Shown: one piece after another, positions 42,109-52,314 of the stretch
Layout: every line of letters begins with the position of its first letter
Numbering within the stretch: the first letter of the stretch is position 1
From: Alphaproteobacteria bacterium
GTDB taxonomy: Bacteria > Pseudomonadota > Alphaproteobacteria > Acetobacterales > Acetobacteraceae
Length of the DNA stretch: 64,000 nt
Reading direction: 5' to 3'
NCBI GenBank assembly: GCA_016869735.1
Contig: VGDL01000001.1
Span: 1 to 64,000 of the forward strand
Position numbers and translations under genes: made by a program
The notes under the pieces: generated by a model
Database searches by the model: none
Told to the model about the DNA's origin: nothing
What the model saw: only the letters and a program-made list of their open reading frames with translations

Positions 42109-43086
42109 ATGACATTCATGTTGAAACGTCGCACATTGGCGCGTCTTGGTTTCGGGGCGGGCGCTGTTCTGGCTGCGCCAGGTCTTGCACGCGCACAGGG
42201 AGGTTTTCCGGAACGCGTGGTCGAAGTTGTGACCCATGCCGGCGTTGGCGGGGGTACCGATATCACCGCGCGCATGATGATGGTGCAGGCGCCGAGTGAA
42301 TTCAAACAGGAATTCGTGGTGGTCAATCGCACCGCCGGCAGTGGCGCGCAGGCGCTGCAATATCTGGCTTCAAAGCCCGCCGATGGGCATACGATTATTC
42401 TGGTGACGCAGACCCATTTGCTGACGCAAATCCGCAACCGCAATGTGCCGCAATTTTCAGAACTTGTGCCGCTGGTGCGTGCAACCGATGATCCGCAGCT
42501 TGTACTGGTGCGGCGCGAAAGCCCCTTCCGCACCGCGGCTGACCTTGTCGCCGCCGGCAAGCAGCGTTCCTTGCGCTTTGGGGGCACGCATGTGGGCGGC
42601 GTTGATCACATCGCGATATTTTCCTTCGGGCGCGCGGCGGGCATGCAGCAGCCAACCCTGGTGCCCTTCCGTGGCGGCGGAGAGATTGTGATCAATCTGG
42701 TTGGCGGCAATACCGATTCAGCCCTGGTCAATCCGGCAGAAGCTGAAGCGCAGCTGCGTTCCGGTGAAGTGCGCCCGCTGCTGGCGCTTTCCGAAAAGCG
42801 GCTTGCGGGTTTTCCTGATCTGCCAACCGCGAAGGAAGCTGGGATTGATTGCGTTGCTTCCACCGTGCGCGGCTTTTGTGTGCTGCGGGGAACGCCGGAA
42901 GACCGCGTGGCGCGATTGGAACAAGGGTTGCTCCGCGCCATGTCCGGCCCGATCTTCAAGACTTATCTGGAAAATACTGGACAATCGCCCGATAGCGTTG
43001 TGGGGCGTGCTGCCTGGGGCGCTCAGCTTCAGGCCTTCCATGAAAGCGGGCGGGAAGCGCTGCAGGCGCTTGGCCTACTGCGCTGA
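42109..43086 (+). CDS. Bug/TctC family tripartite tricarboxylate transporter substrate-binding protein
   Basis: Secretion signal; VVEVVTHAGVGGGTDITAR; linked to TctB and TctA. Confidence 0.9.
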   Translation: MTFMLKRRTLARLGFGAGAVLAAPGLARAQGGFPERVVEVVTHAGVGGGTDITARMMMVQAPSEFKQEFVVVNRTAGSGAQALQYLASKPADGHTIILVTQTHLLTQIRNRNVPQFSELVPLVRATDDPQLVLVRRESPFRTAADLVAAGKQRSLRFGGTHVGGVDHIAIFSFGRAAGMQQPTLVPFRGGGEIVINLVGGNTDSALVNPAEAEAQLRSGEVRPLLALSEKRLAGFPDLPTAKEAGIDCVASTVRGFCVLRGTPEDRVARLEQGLLRAMSGPIFKTYLENTGQSPDSVVGRAAWGAQLQAFHESGREALQALGLLR

Positions 43087-43553
43087 TGCGCCCTGCGCGC
43101 AACCCCAATCACGCCATCGCCGCCAGCATCGCGGCGGTGGCCTTCGCCGCCATTGCCGCGACCTTCACCTTTGAACCAGTACCGCCCGGCCTGCCGGGGC
43201 TTGGCGCGGTGGAGTTTCCGCGCCTGGTTTCGGCAATTCTTTTTTTGCTGGCGTTGATTCTTGGGCTTACCGCGGCATCGCCCACGAGTGAGGATGATGC
43301 ACCGCGCATTTCATCCCGTGCCTGGTTGATTTTTGCGCTTTGCCTTGGGTTTCTGCCGGTGATGGAGATTGTTGGGATGATCCCGGCGATCCCGCTATTC
43401 CTGCTGGTGGTGGGGTTGCTTTGGGGGGGCACGGCTTGGCCCACGTTGGCGCTTTCCGCGCTTGGCATGGGTATCGCCATTTGGATCATTTTTGTGAAGA
43501 TTTTCCGCCTGACCCTGCCCAAGGGCTGGCTTGTCACCTTGCTGGGGTTTTGA
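43086..43553 (+). CDS. TctB-like small permease subunit
   Basis: Four hydrophobic segments, position between TctC and TctA. Confidence 0.85.
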   Translation: MRPARNPNHAIAASIAAVAFAAIAATFTFEPVPPGLPGLGAVEFPRLVSAILFLLALILGLTAASPTSEDDAPRISSRAWLIFALCLGFLPVMEIVGMIPAIPLFLLVVGLLWGGTAWPTLALSALGMGIAIWIIFVKIFRLTLPKGWLVTLLGF

Positions 43554-43556
43554 CTG

Positions 43557-45041
43557 ATGGAAGGGTTTTTGGGCGGGCTTGCCATTCTGGTTGATCCCTG
43601 GGTCATGTTCATGGTGTTTCTTGGCACTGTGCTCGGGATTTTTGTGGGTGCGCTGCCGGGTATTTCGGGCAGCACCACCATTGCGTTGATGCTGCCAATG
43701 ACCATTGCCATGGGGCCCATTCCGGCGATTTGTTTTCTGGGGGCGATTTATTGTGCGGCGAATTTTGGCGGGTCCATCACCGCCATTATGGTGAATGCGC
43801 CGGGCGATCCTTCGGCGAGTGCGACCGCGCTTGAAGGTTATAAGATGGCAGAAAAGGGCCAGGCTGGTTTGGCGCTTGGCATGTCTGCGGTTTCTTCGGC
43901 GATTGGCGGCATATTCTCGATTTTTGTGCTGATCATCGCAGCACCCTTGCTGGCGCGCGCAGCCTATTCCTTCGGGCCACCGGAATACTTCGCACTCGCC
44001 GTATTTGGGCTTTCAATGTGCGCAGCGATTGGCGGCGATAGCGCGGTGAAGAATTTGATTGCCGCGGCACTTGGTGTCCTGATTGCGACTGTCGGCATGG
44101 ATCTGACCACGGGGGTTGAACGCTTCGCCTTTGGCATTGATGAATTGGCCGATGGGATCAAATTTGTTCCTGTGCTGATCGGGCTTTTCGCGGTGGGCGA
44201 AATGCTGGATCAGGTTGTGCGCCGGGCTGAGAAAGCGAAGATCATCGCCATGGATGCGGCGCGCGTGCCGGGCATGGCGGAATTTCGCAAATGCAACCGA
44301 TCCATCTGGATTGGCAGCGGCATTGGCACCTTCATTGGCGCCTTGCCGGCGCTTGGTGCCACGACGGCAGCGCTGATTGGCTATAATGAAACGCGCCGTT
44401 GGTCCAAGCATAAGGAGGAATTCGGCAAGGGCAGCATTGAAGGTGTGGCGGGGCCTGAGGCTGCGAATAACGCCGCAGTCGGTGGTTCCATGGTCCCGAC
44501 ACTCGCCTTGGGTATTCCTGGCAGTGCGACAACGGCCATTATTTTGGCCGCGCTGATTGTTCAAGGGGTGCGGCCAGGGCCGCATCTTTTCACGGAACAG
44601 CCGACCTTGCTTTACGCGGTATTCGCTTCAATGCTTGCGGCCAATCTGTTCTATCTTGCGCTTGGGCTTTACATGGCGAAGTTCTTTGCCCGGATTTCTT
44701 TGGTGCCGCCGGCAATTCTTTGGCCTTTCGTATTCGTGCTTTCCATCATCGGTGCCTATGGGCCGGACCAATCCATGGGCGATGTCGTCATCATGCTGGT
44801 GGCGGGGGTGGTGGGTTTTCTGTTCCGCCGTACCGGATTTTCGCCCGCGCCCTTGATCATGGGGCTGGTGCTCGGGGGCAAGATGGAAGAAACGCTCAAG
44901 CAATCACTCATCATCTTCGGCGATGATGTCAGCATGTTCGCTACACGCCCGATTGCGATGGCGCTGCTTTCTATCACCGCCATCGGGCTATTTTGGCCGC
45001 TGATCGCGCGGTTTTGGCGGATGCTTGGCGTGCAGCGCTGA
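43557..45041 (+). CDS. TctA-like large permease subunit
   Basis: [57 protein letters not shown]. Confidence 0.95.
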   Translation: MEGFLGGLAILVDPWVMFMVFLGTVLGIFVGALPGISGSTTIALMLPMTIAMGPIPAICFLGAIYCAANFGGSITAIMVNAPGDPSASATALEGYKMAEKGQAGLALGMSAVSSAIGGIFSIFVLIIAAPLLARAAYSFGPPEYFALAVFGLSMCAAIGGDSAVKNLIAAALGVLIATVGMDLTTGVERFAFGIDELADGIKFVPVLIGLFAVGEMLDQVVRRAEKAKIIAMDAARVPGMAEFRKCNRSIWIGSGIGTFIGALPALGATTAALIGYNETRRWSKHKEEFGKGSIEGVAGPEAANNAAVGGSMVPTLALGIPGSATTAIILAALIVQGVRPGPHLFTEQPTLLYAVFASMLAANLFYLALGLYMAKFFARISLVPPAILWPFVFVLSIIGAYGPDQSMGDVVIMLVAGVVGFLFRRTGFSPAPLIMGLVLGGKMEETLKQSLIIFGDDVSMFATRPIAMALLSITAIGLFWPLIARFWRMLGVQR

Positions 45042-45047
45042 ACGAAT

Positions 45048-45983
45048 TCAGCGCTGCGTTGGGTAGTAAAGCGCCACGGTATGCGTGGCCTCAGCGAAAA
45101 TGAGCCAGCGTTCCACCAATAGCCCGGCGATGGCGCTGGCGGCGCCAAGCAGGCCCAAAACCATGGCCGCGCCACCGCCCAGGATGATGGCAAGGCAGAA
45201 CATCAGCGCCGGCAATGCGAAACCGAGCAGTAGTGCGATGCTGCGGAGCTTCGCCGCATGCACGCGGCCCACGCGAAACGCCATCTCCCGCAGCAGGTAA
45301 TTGGCTTCGGTATGCGGGCTTTCCAGCGGGCGCACCTTGCCGATGAAGCCAAGGCCGGTGGCGCTTTCGCGCGTGCTGCCGGCGGGTGTTGCATCCACAC
45401 TCGCCCAATAGGCACGCTTGAACATCAGCGCTGCCAGACCAAGCGCGGCTGCAACCAAGGCAGGGAAAAACCCGCCGCCCCAGAAAATGGCGAGCATCGC
45501 GAGCAAGGATACGCCGGAGAAACTGGCGAACAGCAAATAGCCCGGCGCCACCATGGGGTGATGCCATTCCTTGATCGGCTTCAAGGAGGCATAGATCATG
45601 CCCGTGCAATAGACCGTGACAGCGGCGCCGAGCGCGGAGAGCAAGCCTGATGGAACCATCAAGGCGTTTTCGCCATGCGCGAGCGCGATCAGAAACACTG
45701 TTGCCGGCAGAAAGGTCAGCACGGCAGCGACGCCTTCCCGCGAGAGCCAGGAAGACCGCCATTGGCTAAGTGCCCGCCAGGCGCGCTCCGGCCGCCCCAG
45801 ATGCAGCAGCGATGAACAAAGCCCCGCCGTGATCAGCGCGAGTGCGATGATGGCCGCGGTCGCGCTAAACATGCTGCTGGCGGGCAAAATGCCAAGTGGC
45901 TTCAGAACGCCAAGCCAGAACAATAGGCCATAGCCCGCACCGGAAGCCACGGTGAAGAAAATGATCGAAGGGGCCGGTTTCAT
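45048..45983 (-). CDS. DmsC/SoeC-like membrane anchor subunit
   Basis: Multi-TM; LGRPERAWRALSQWRSSWLSREG; last gene of three-gene operon. Confidence 0.88.
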   Translation of the reverse strand: MKPAPSIIFFTVASGAGYGLLFWLGVLKPLGILPASSMFSATAAIIALALITAGLCSSLLHLGRPERAWRALSQWRSSWLSREGVAAVLTFLPATVFLIALAHGENALMVPSGLLSALGAAVTVYCTGMIYASLKPIKEWHHPMVAPGYLLFASFSGVSLLAMLAIFWGGGFFPALVAAALGLAALMFKRAYWASVDATPAGSTRESATGLGFIGKVRPLESPHTEANYLLREMAFRVGRVHAAKLRSIALLLGFALPALMFCLAIILGGGAAMVLGLLGAASAIAGLLVERWLIFAEATHTVALYYPTQR

Positions 45984-46723
45984 CGGGAAAGCACCTTATC
46001 CATCCAGCGCAGCAGCGGATTGGTGATTTGGCTTGGCAGCGGCCCGGCTTCCTTCGGTGCTGTCTTCACCTGGCTTGATGCCTTGCGCGGCGGCAGATAG
46101 CGATTGACGGGCTGATAGCCCATCTCCGGCATCAGCTCATACCCGCCGCGTTCGGCAACAAGCTTGGAGACATCGCTGTTTGGATCACCAAGATCACCGA
46201 AATGCCGCGCATTGGCGGGGCAGGTGGAAACGCAGGCCGGCACGCGGCGGTCTTCCGGGATGGTTTCGTTGTAGATGCGGTCAACGCAGAGCGTACATTT
46301 CTTCATGACGCCCTGGTCTTCATCCAATTCGCGCGCACCGTAAGGGCAGGCCCAGGCGCAAAGCTGGCAGCCGATGCACATATCGGTGTTCACAAGCACA
46401 ATGCCATCTTCCGCGCGCTTATATGATGCGCCGGTGGGGCACACCGTCACACAGGCCGGCGTTTCGCAATGCATGCAGGAACGCGGGAAATGCACCGTGC
46501 GGCCTTCATCACCATCGCCGGCTTCATAGGCATGCACACGGTTGAACCAAACGCCTTCCTGCGCGGCGGAGTAAGGTTGGTGATCCGGCAGCGGCGCCAT
46601 ATGGCCGCTGGTGTTCCATTCCTTGCAATTTGTCGCACAGGCATGGCAGCCAACACAGGTATCCAAATCAATCACAAGGCCGAGCTTTCTCGCGCCCGGA
46701 GTGGGTGTGGGCAGGGATGTCAT
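45980..46723 (-). CDS. 4Fe-4S ferredoxin subunit, DmsB/SoeB-like
   Basis: CVGCHACATNCKEWN; CMHCETPACVTVCPTGA; CIGCQLCAWACPYGA. Confidence 0.92.
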   Translation of the reverse strand: MTSLPTPTPGARKLGLVIDLDTCVGCHACATNCKEWNTSGHMAPLPDHQPYSAAQEGVWFNRVHAYEAGDGDEGRTVHFPRSCMHCETPACVTVCPTGASYKRAEDGIVLVNTDMCIGCQLCAWACPYGARELDEDQGVMKKCTLCVDRIYNETIPEDRRVPACVSTCPANARHFGDLGDPNSDVSKLVAERGGYELMPEMGYQPVNRYLPPRKASSQVKTAPKEAGPLPSQITNPLLRWMDKVLSR

Positions 46724-49572
46724 GGCTTTTGGCCTCCTGCATTGAAGCGCAGAATTTTGGGTGGTTCGGGCATATTGGGTGGCGGCGTCAGCGCGCTTGG
46801 ATGGGGCGCGGTGATGCCTTCCTCACCGGACGCGCATTTTTTGATGTTCACGCGCAAATCATACCAAGCAGCCTGACCGGTAATGGGATCAGCATTGGCC
46901 AAACGCGGGCCGGTTTGTGCGGGCAGCCATTCGCTGATGACGTGATTCAGCAAAAAGCCACGCTCGGCTTCCGCCGCATCGGGGCTCAACATCCAGGCGC
47001 CGGCGCGTTTGCCAATCGCGTTCCAGGTCCAAACCGTGTCCGGGTTGACACCTTCCATCAGCGTCACTTGGCCTTTCACGCGGCCATTGCGGCTTTCGAC
47101 CCAGACCCAATCATCCTGCGCAATGCCCATGGCTTCGCCCTTGGCGCGGCTCATATACAGGCGATTGGCGCCGTGGATTTGCCTGAGCCAGGCATTCATT
47201 GAACCCCAGGAATGATACATCGCCATGGGGCGCTGTGTGACGGCCGAGAAAGGAAAACCTGAGATATCATGCGCTTCCTGTCCAAGCGGCGCATACCAGA
47301 TGGGCAGCGGGTCGCAATAGCTGCGCACACGTTCGCGCAAGGCTTCCGGTGGTTGCTTGGCGCCATGGCCTTCCGCCGCCAGGCGGAATTTCTGCAAGGG
47401 CTCTGACCAGATTTGCAAGACAATCTGATCAGACTTGCCAATCAGCCCCATCGCCTTGGCATTTTCCAGATAAAGCTTGTTGGAATGCTTGAAGTAGCTT
47501 TCCTCAGCGGAAAAATTATGCCGCCAGAAGCAGCCATTTTCGATATAGCGCTGCAATTGATCCGGGTTGGGCTTGCCGACACCCTTCGCGCTGCCATCCT
47601 CACCGCGCCAACCGGCGAGCGGACCCACACCCGGCATGCGTTCGTGATTGACGATGTAATCGGCGTAATCCTTGAAGCGCGCGCTGCCATCTTCCTTGGT
47701 GAAGGCAGGCAGGCCAAGCCGCGCGCCCAATTCAATCAGCACATCCTGGAAGGGCCGCACATCACGATCCGGCTTCAGCACGGGCTGGCGAATGGCATCG
47801 CCCGGCCCATGAGACGATCCAATCGGACGATCCAGAATGGAAATGCAATCCCAGCGTTCCAGATAGGTCGTGTCCGGCAAAATCAGATCAGCATAGGGCA
47901 CGGTTTCGCTGAAAAACGCATCGGAATAGATCACGGTAGGGATGACGTATTCGCCGGACGCATCCTTGGCCGTGAGGCATTCGATGGTTTCCAGCGGATT
48001 CATGGCACTATTCCAGGCCATATTCGCCATGAACATGAACAGCACATCAATCCTGTACGGGTCACCCTTCGCGGCATTGCCGATCACGGTATGCATCATG
48101 CCATGCAGACCAAGCGGCGCCTCCCAGGAGAATGAATGGTCAATGCGAATGGGCGAGCCATCATCATTCACCAGCAAATCATCCGGCCCATGGGTGAAGG
48201 ACAGGATATTGCCGGCCAGCGGCGTATTGGGTTTGGAATTCTTGCCCGCGGGGCCCGGGCCGGGCGGAATGGGCCGCGGGAAGGGCGCCTTGTAGCGCCA
48301 GGAACCAGGCGTATCGATGGCGCCCAGCAGCATTTGCAGAATATGCAGCGCACGGCAGGTGTGAAACCCGTTGGAATGCGCGCTGATGCCGCGCATGGCA
48401 TGCAACGCCACCGGGCGGCCGACCATTTTCTCATGCCGACGGCCAAGCGTATCCGTCCAAGGTTGATCGAGCGTGATGGTCTGGTTGAAGGCAACATCGG
48501 CCATTTCAGCAGCAATGCGGCGAATGCGTTCCGCATCCAGCCCGCAACGTTCCGCGACCGCTTCCGGCGCATATTCGGCACCCAGATAGCGTTCCGCCAT
48601 CAAGTGAAATACTGGGCGCGCTATGCGGCCATCCGCCAGCGTGAAATCACCGACCAGCACGGGGGAAAGATCCGCAGCGGCGGCATCCATGGCACCCTGC
48701 GCGCGATCCCAGGCTTGCGGCTTGCCATCGGCATCACGCACGAAAAGCCCATCATCTGCGCCGCCCGGATTGCGCACCACAAGCCAATGCGCATTGGTGT
48801 GGCGCACCAGGAATTCGGAATCCACCCAATCATGGCGCAGCAATTCATGGATCAGCGCCATGACTAAAAGCCCATCCGTGCCAGGGCGGATACCCACCCA
48901 TTCATCAGCCACGGCAGAATAGCCGGTGCGCACGGGGTTGACGGACACTACCTTTGCATTGCGCTTTTTCAGCGCTGCCAGGCCGGTCTTGATCGGGTTG
49001 GAATCATGATCCTCAGCGACACCCAGGATCAGCAGATACTTCGCGCGTTCCCAATCAGGCTCGCCAAATTCCCAGAAGGAACCGCCAATAGTGTAAAGTC
49101 CGCCAGCCGCCATATTGACGGAACAAAAACCGCCATGCGCGGCAAAATTGGGCGTGCCGAATTGCGCCGCCCAAAACCCCGTGAGCGATTGGGATTGATC
49201 GCGTCCGGTGAAGAAGGCCAGACGCTTCGGGTCTGTTTCCCGCACTTTCTTCAGCGCGCTGGTGGCGATCTCCATCGCCTCATCCCAGGAAATTTCGGCA
49301 TAGTCGCCAGAACCGCGCGGCCCAATCCGCTTCAACGGGGCCTGCAAGCGCGCGGGGCTATATTGCGTCATGATGCCTGCGCTGCCCTTGCCGCAGAGCA
49401 CGCCCTTATTCACCGGATGGTCGGGATTGCCTTCAATATAGCGCACCCGCCCATCCTTCAGATGCACGCGAATGCCACAGCGACAGGCGCACATATAGCA
49501 GGTGGTGGTTTTCACCTCATCGCCGATCGGCGCCGAATAGGCGATCCGGTCCGTGGTGCTGCCATCTGGCAT
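46720..49572 (-). CDS. Molybdopterin oxidoreductase catalytic subunit, SoeA-like
   Basis: CYMCACRCGIRVHLKDGRVRYIEGNPDHPVNKGVLCGKG; no Tat signal; Mo-bis-PGD architecture. Confidence 0.88.
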   Translation of the reverse strand: MPDGSTTDRIAYSAPIGDEVKTTTCYMCACRCGIRVHLKDGRVRYIEGNPDHPVNKGVLCGKGSAGIMTQYSPARLQAPLKRIGPRGSGDYAEISWDEAMEIATSALKKVRETDPKRLAFFTGRDQSQSLTGFWAAQFGTPNFAAHGGFCSVNMAAGGLYTIGGSFWEFGEPDWERAKYLLILGVAEDHDSNPIKTGLAALKKRNAKVVSVNPVRTGYSAVADEWVGIRPGTDGLLVMALIHELLRHDWVDSEFLVRHTNAHWLVVRNPGGADDGLFVRDADGKPQAWDRAQGAMDAAAADLSPVLVGDFTLADGRIARPVFHLMAERYLGAEYAPEAVAERCGLDAERIRRIAAEMADVAFNQTITLDQPWTDTLGRRHEKMVGRPVALHAMRGISAHSNGFHTCRALHILQMLLGAIDTPGSWRYKAPFPRPIPPGPGPAGKNSKPNTPLAGNILSFTHGPDDLLVNDDGSPIRIDHSFSWEAPLGLHGMMHTVIGNAAKGDPYRIDVLFMFMANMAWNSAMNPLETIECLTAKDASGEYVIPTVIYSDAFFSETVPYADLILPDTTYLERWDCISILDRPIGSSHGPGDAIRQPVLKPDRDVRPFQDVLIELGARLGLPAFTKEDGSARFKDYADYIVNHERMPGVGPLAGWRGEDGSAKGVGKPNPDQLQRYIENGCFWRHNFSAEESYFKHSNKLYLENAKAMGLIGKSDQIVLQIWSEPLQKFRLAAEGHGAKQPPEALRERVRSYCDPLPIWYAPLGQEAHDISGFPFSAVTQRPMAMYHSWGSMNAWLRQIHGANRLYMSRAKGEAMGIAQDDWVWVESRNGRVKGQVTLMEGVNPDTVWTWNAIGKRAGAWMLSPDAAEAERGFLLNHVISEWLPAQTGPRLANADPITGQAAWYDLRVNIKKCASGEEGITAPHPSALTPPPNMPEPPKILRFNAGGQKP

Positions 49573-49698
49573 ACGTCATTCCTCCGCTTTTCCAGGAAAG
49601 AGTAGCCCATGGCGGGGTGGCCCTGCAAAGGGGGTGGGGCGGCTTTGACGCGTGAAACCCTGGGCCTTAGCCTTCCGTCCAAGAATTGGAGAACGGCC

Positions 49699-50604
49699 AT
49701 GAAACTGCCAACGCATGGGCGCTATCAGCATAGCGCCATCCCCCATCGCCCCACCTATGAATGGCCCAATGGGGCGCGGCTGGCGGTGGTGCTGTGCAAT
49801 AATATCGAAGCCTTCGCCTTTCGTGCCGGGCTTGGCAGTGACAGTACCGGCGCCGCCGCGCCGCAATCCCAGCGCAATTACGCCTGGCGGGATTACGGCA
49901 ATCGCGTGGGGCTTTGGAACATGCTGGCGATGTTCGATGAATATGGCCTGCCTTGTGCCCATAATGTGAATGGCCTGGTGCTGGATACCTGCCCGGAAAT
50001 CGCCCCCGCGCTGATGAAGCGCGGCGATGAATTCATTGGCCATGGGCGAACCAATGCGGAACGCCAGGATATCCTGTTTGAAGATGATGAACGCCGGCTG
50101 ATTGCCGAAAGCCGCGACGCCATCCTCCGCCATACCGGCAAGGCACCAGATGGCTGGCTTGGCCCATATATCACGCAATCGGCGACAACGCTTGATCTGC
50201 TGAAGGAAGAAGGTTTCAGCTATGTCATGGATTGGCCGGCGGATGACCAACCCTTCTGGATGACAACGCGCGCCGGGCCGATGCTTTCCGTTCCTTATTC
50301 AGTGGAATTGAACGACAGCCCGATCATGGTGTTTCGCCAGCAGGCAGCGCGTGATTTCGCCGATATGGTGGTGGATCAGTTTGACGAAATGCTGGATCGG
50401 TCGCGCGATATGCCGCTTGTCTGTTCCATTGTGCTGCATCCTTTCATCATCGGTCAGCCCTTCCGTCTGCGCCCCTTCCGCCGCGCCATGCAGCATATAC
50501 TGACGCAGCGCGAAAAGATTTGGCTGGCCCGCCCCGGCGAGGTCGCGCGCCACGCGGCAAGCCTGCCCAAGGGCATTGTGCCGGGGTCGGAGCTGCTGCC
50601 ATGA
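49699..50604 (+). CDS. Polysaccharide deacetylase family protein
   Basis: NGLVLDTCPEIAPALMKRGDEFIGHGRTN; LGPYITQSATTLDLLKEEGFSYVMDWPADDQPF. Confidence 0.88.
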   Translation: MKLPTHGRYQHSAIPHRPTYEWPNGARLAVVLCNNIEAFAFRAGLGSDSTGAAAPQSQRNYAWRDYGNRVGLWNMLAMFDEYGLPCAHNVNGLVLDTCPEIAPALMKRGDEFIGHGRTNAERQDILFEDDERRLIAESRDAILRHTGKAPDGWLGPYITQSATTLDLLKEEGFSYVMDWPADDQPFWMTTRAGPMLSVPYSVELNDSPIMVFRQQAARDFADMVVDQFDEMLDRSRDMPLVCSIVLHPFIIGQPFRLRPFRRAMQHILTQREKIWLARPGEVARHAASLPKGIVPGSELLP

Positions 50605-51470
50605 ACCGCAATCTGCCCGAGTGGCGTTCCCTGCTTTATGTGCCCGCCAGCGAAGAACGCTTTGTTGCCAAGGCGCATGAACGCGGCGCGGATGCGATTA
50701 TTCTTGATTTGGAAGATGGCGTGGCGCCGGATGCCAAGGTGCCCGCGCGGGCAGGTTTGGCGGCTTCAGCGGCCAGCGCGCGACGCAATGGTGCGGATAT
50801 TGTGGTGCGCATCAACCGCCCGCTGCGGATGGCGGCGGAGGATATAGCGGCGGCGGCAGCGGCCGGCGCGGATGGGCTGATTTGCACCAAGATGATGGGG
50901 GCGGATCATGTGCGCTTGCTCTCAGAACTCGCGGCCGAATCGGAAATGGCGGCGGGGCGTGCGGTGGGCTCGCTGCGCTTCATTGTGCTGATCGAAGATG
51001 CCGCGGCCTTGCGTCATGCGGATGCGATTGCCGCGGCTGATCCGCGCATTGTGGCGCTGGGTGTTGGTGGTGAGGATTTGGCGACCGATCTGGGTGCTGA
51101 ACCCACGCCGGATGCGCTGGATTTGCCGAAGCGCCTTGGGCTGATTGCCGCGCGTGGCGCGGGGATTTTGCCGCTCGGCTTCATCGGCACTGTAGCAGGC
51201 TTGAAGGATCTGGATGGCTATCGGGCCATGCTGCGCCGGTCGCGTGCGATTGGCTTTGCCTGCGCGTCCTGCGTGCATCCGTCTCAGGTCGCCATCATCA
51301 ATGAAGAATATGGCGCGCGGCCTGAGGAGGTTGCGCGCGCCAAGAGGCTTGTTGCGGCTTTTGATGCCGCGCTGGCGGAAGGCAAGGGCGCGGTCGCCTT
51401 TGAAGGCGATATGATTGACAAGCCGATTGTGGAGCGCGCGAAGAAACTGATCGCGCGCGCCAAAGCGTGA
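50601..51470 (+). CDS. CitE/HpcH family lyase (citrate lyase beta-like)
   Basis: WRSLLYVPASEERFVAKAHERGADAIILDLEDGVAP; CASCVHPSQVAIINEEY. Confidence 0.9.
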   Translation: MNRNLPEWRSLLYVPASEERFVAKAHERGADAIILDLEDGVAPDAKVPARAGLAASAASARRNGADIVVRINRPLRMAAEDIAAAAAAGADGLICTKMMGADHVRLLSELAAESEMAAGRAVGSLRFIVLIEDAAALRHADAIAAADPRIVALGVGGEDLATDLGAEPTPDALDLPKRLGLIAARGAGILPLGFIGTVAGLKDLDGYRAMLRRSRAIGFACASCVHPSQVAIINEEYGARPEEVARAKRLVAAFDAALAEGKGAVAFEGDMIDKPIVERAKKLIARAKA

Positions 51471-51500
51471 TCCATGTTGATGGATCACACTTTGGTTTTT
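51467..51500 (+). terminator. Rho-independent terminator overlapping the CitE stop codon
   Basis: Perfect 9-bp IR GTGATCCAT-GTTG-ATGGATCAC followed by actttggttttttt. Confidence 0.8.
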
Positions 51501-51549
51501 TTGAGCGGCTGATTCACCGCTCCGGCCTTCAGCCTCCGCGGATCAGGCG

Positions 51550-52314
51550 CTAGACCACCGCTGTCATCCCGCCATCCACGTAAAGCAAATGGCCATGCAC
51601 AAAGTCTGACGCGGGGGCGGCGAGGAAGACAGTGGCGCCCACCAGTTCTTCCACCTTGCCCCAGCGTCCGGCGGGGACGCGCTGGCAGAGCCAATCGCTG
51701 AAGTCGGCGTTTTGTACCAGCGCGCTAGTGAGTTCTGTGCCGTAATAGCCGGGGGCGACGCCATTCACATTGACGCCGTGTTTGGCCCATTCGGCGCAAA
51801 GCGTGCGGGTCAGCATCCGCAGCGCGCCTTTGCTCGCGGCGTAGGGTGCGATGGTGGGTCGGCCCAATTCGCTTTGTACGGAACAAATGGTGATGATTTT
51901 GCCTGCGCCGCGGGAGACCATGCGTTTGCCGGCGGCCTGGCAGCAATACCAGACGCCGTCGAGGTTGGTGCCCAGCACTTCGCGCCAGGTTTCGGGGGGC
52001 ATTTCGGTGGCAGGCGCGCGGCGCATGATGCCGGCATTGGCGACGAGGATATGGATTGGCCCAATGCTGCTTTCCATTTCAGCGAAGGCGTCCTCCACGC
52101 TTTGGGGATCGGTCACGTCGAAGGCGCGGGTGATGGTTTCGATGCCCGCGTCTTGGAGTTTTTTGTGGGCGTTCTGCAGCCTTTCCGGATCGCGCCCATT
52201 GATGATGACGCGTGCGCCCGCCTCTGCGAGCCCCTTTGCAAGTGCAAAGCCAATCCCCTGACTGGACCCTGTCACGAGCGCTGTTTTTCCCTTTAGGTCG
52301 AATAGCTTGTTCAT
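51550..52314 (-). CDS. SDR family oxidoreductase (gluconate 5-dehydrogenase-like)
   Basis: GKTALVTGSSQGIGFALAKGLAEAGA; YAASKGALRMLTRTLCAEWA. Confidence 0.9.
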   Translation of the reverse strand: MNKLFDLKGKTALVTGSSQGIGFALAKGLAEAGARVIINGRDPERLQNAHKKLQDAGIETITRAFDVTDPQSVEDAFAEMESSIGPIHILVANAGIMRRAPATEMPPETWREVLGTNLDGVWYCCQAAGKRMVSRGAGKIITICSVQSELGRPTIAPYAASKGALRMLTRTLCAEWAKHGVNVNGVAPGYYGTELTSALVQNADFSDWLCQRVPAGRWGKVEELVGATVFLAAPASDFVHGHLLYVDGGMTAVV

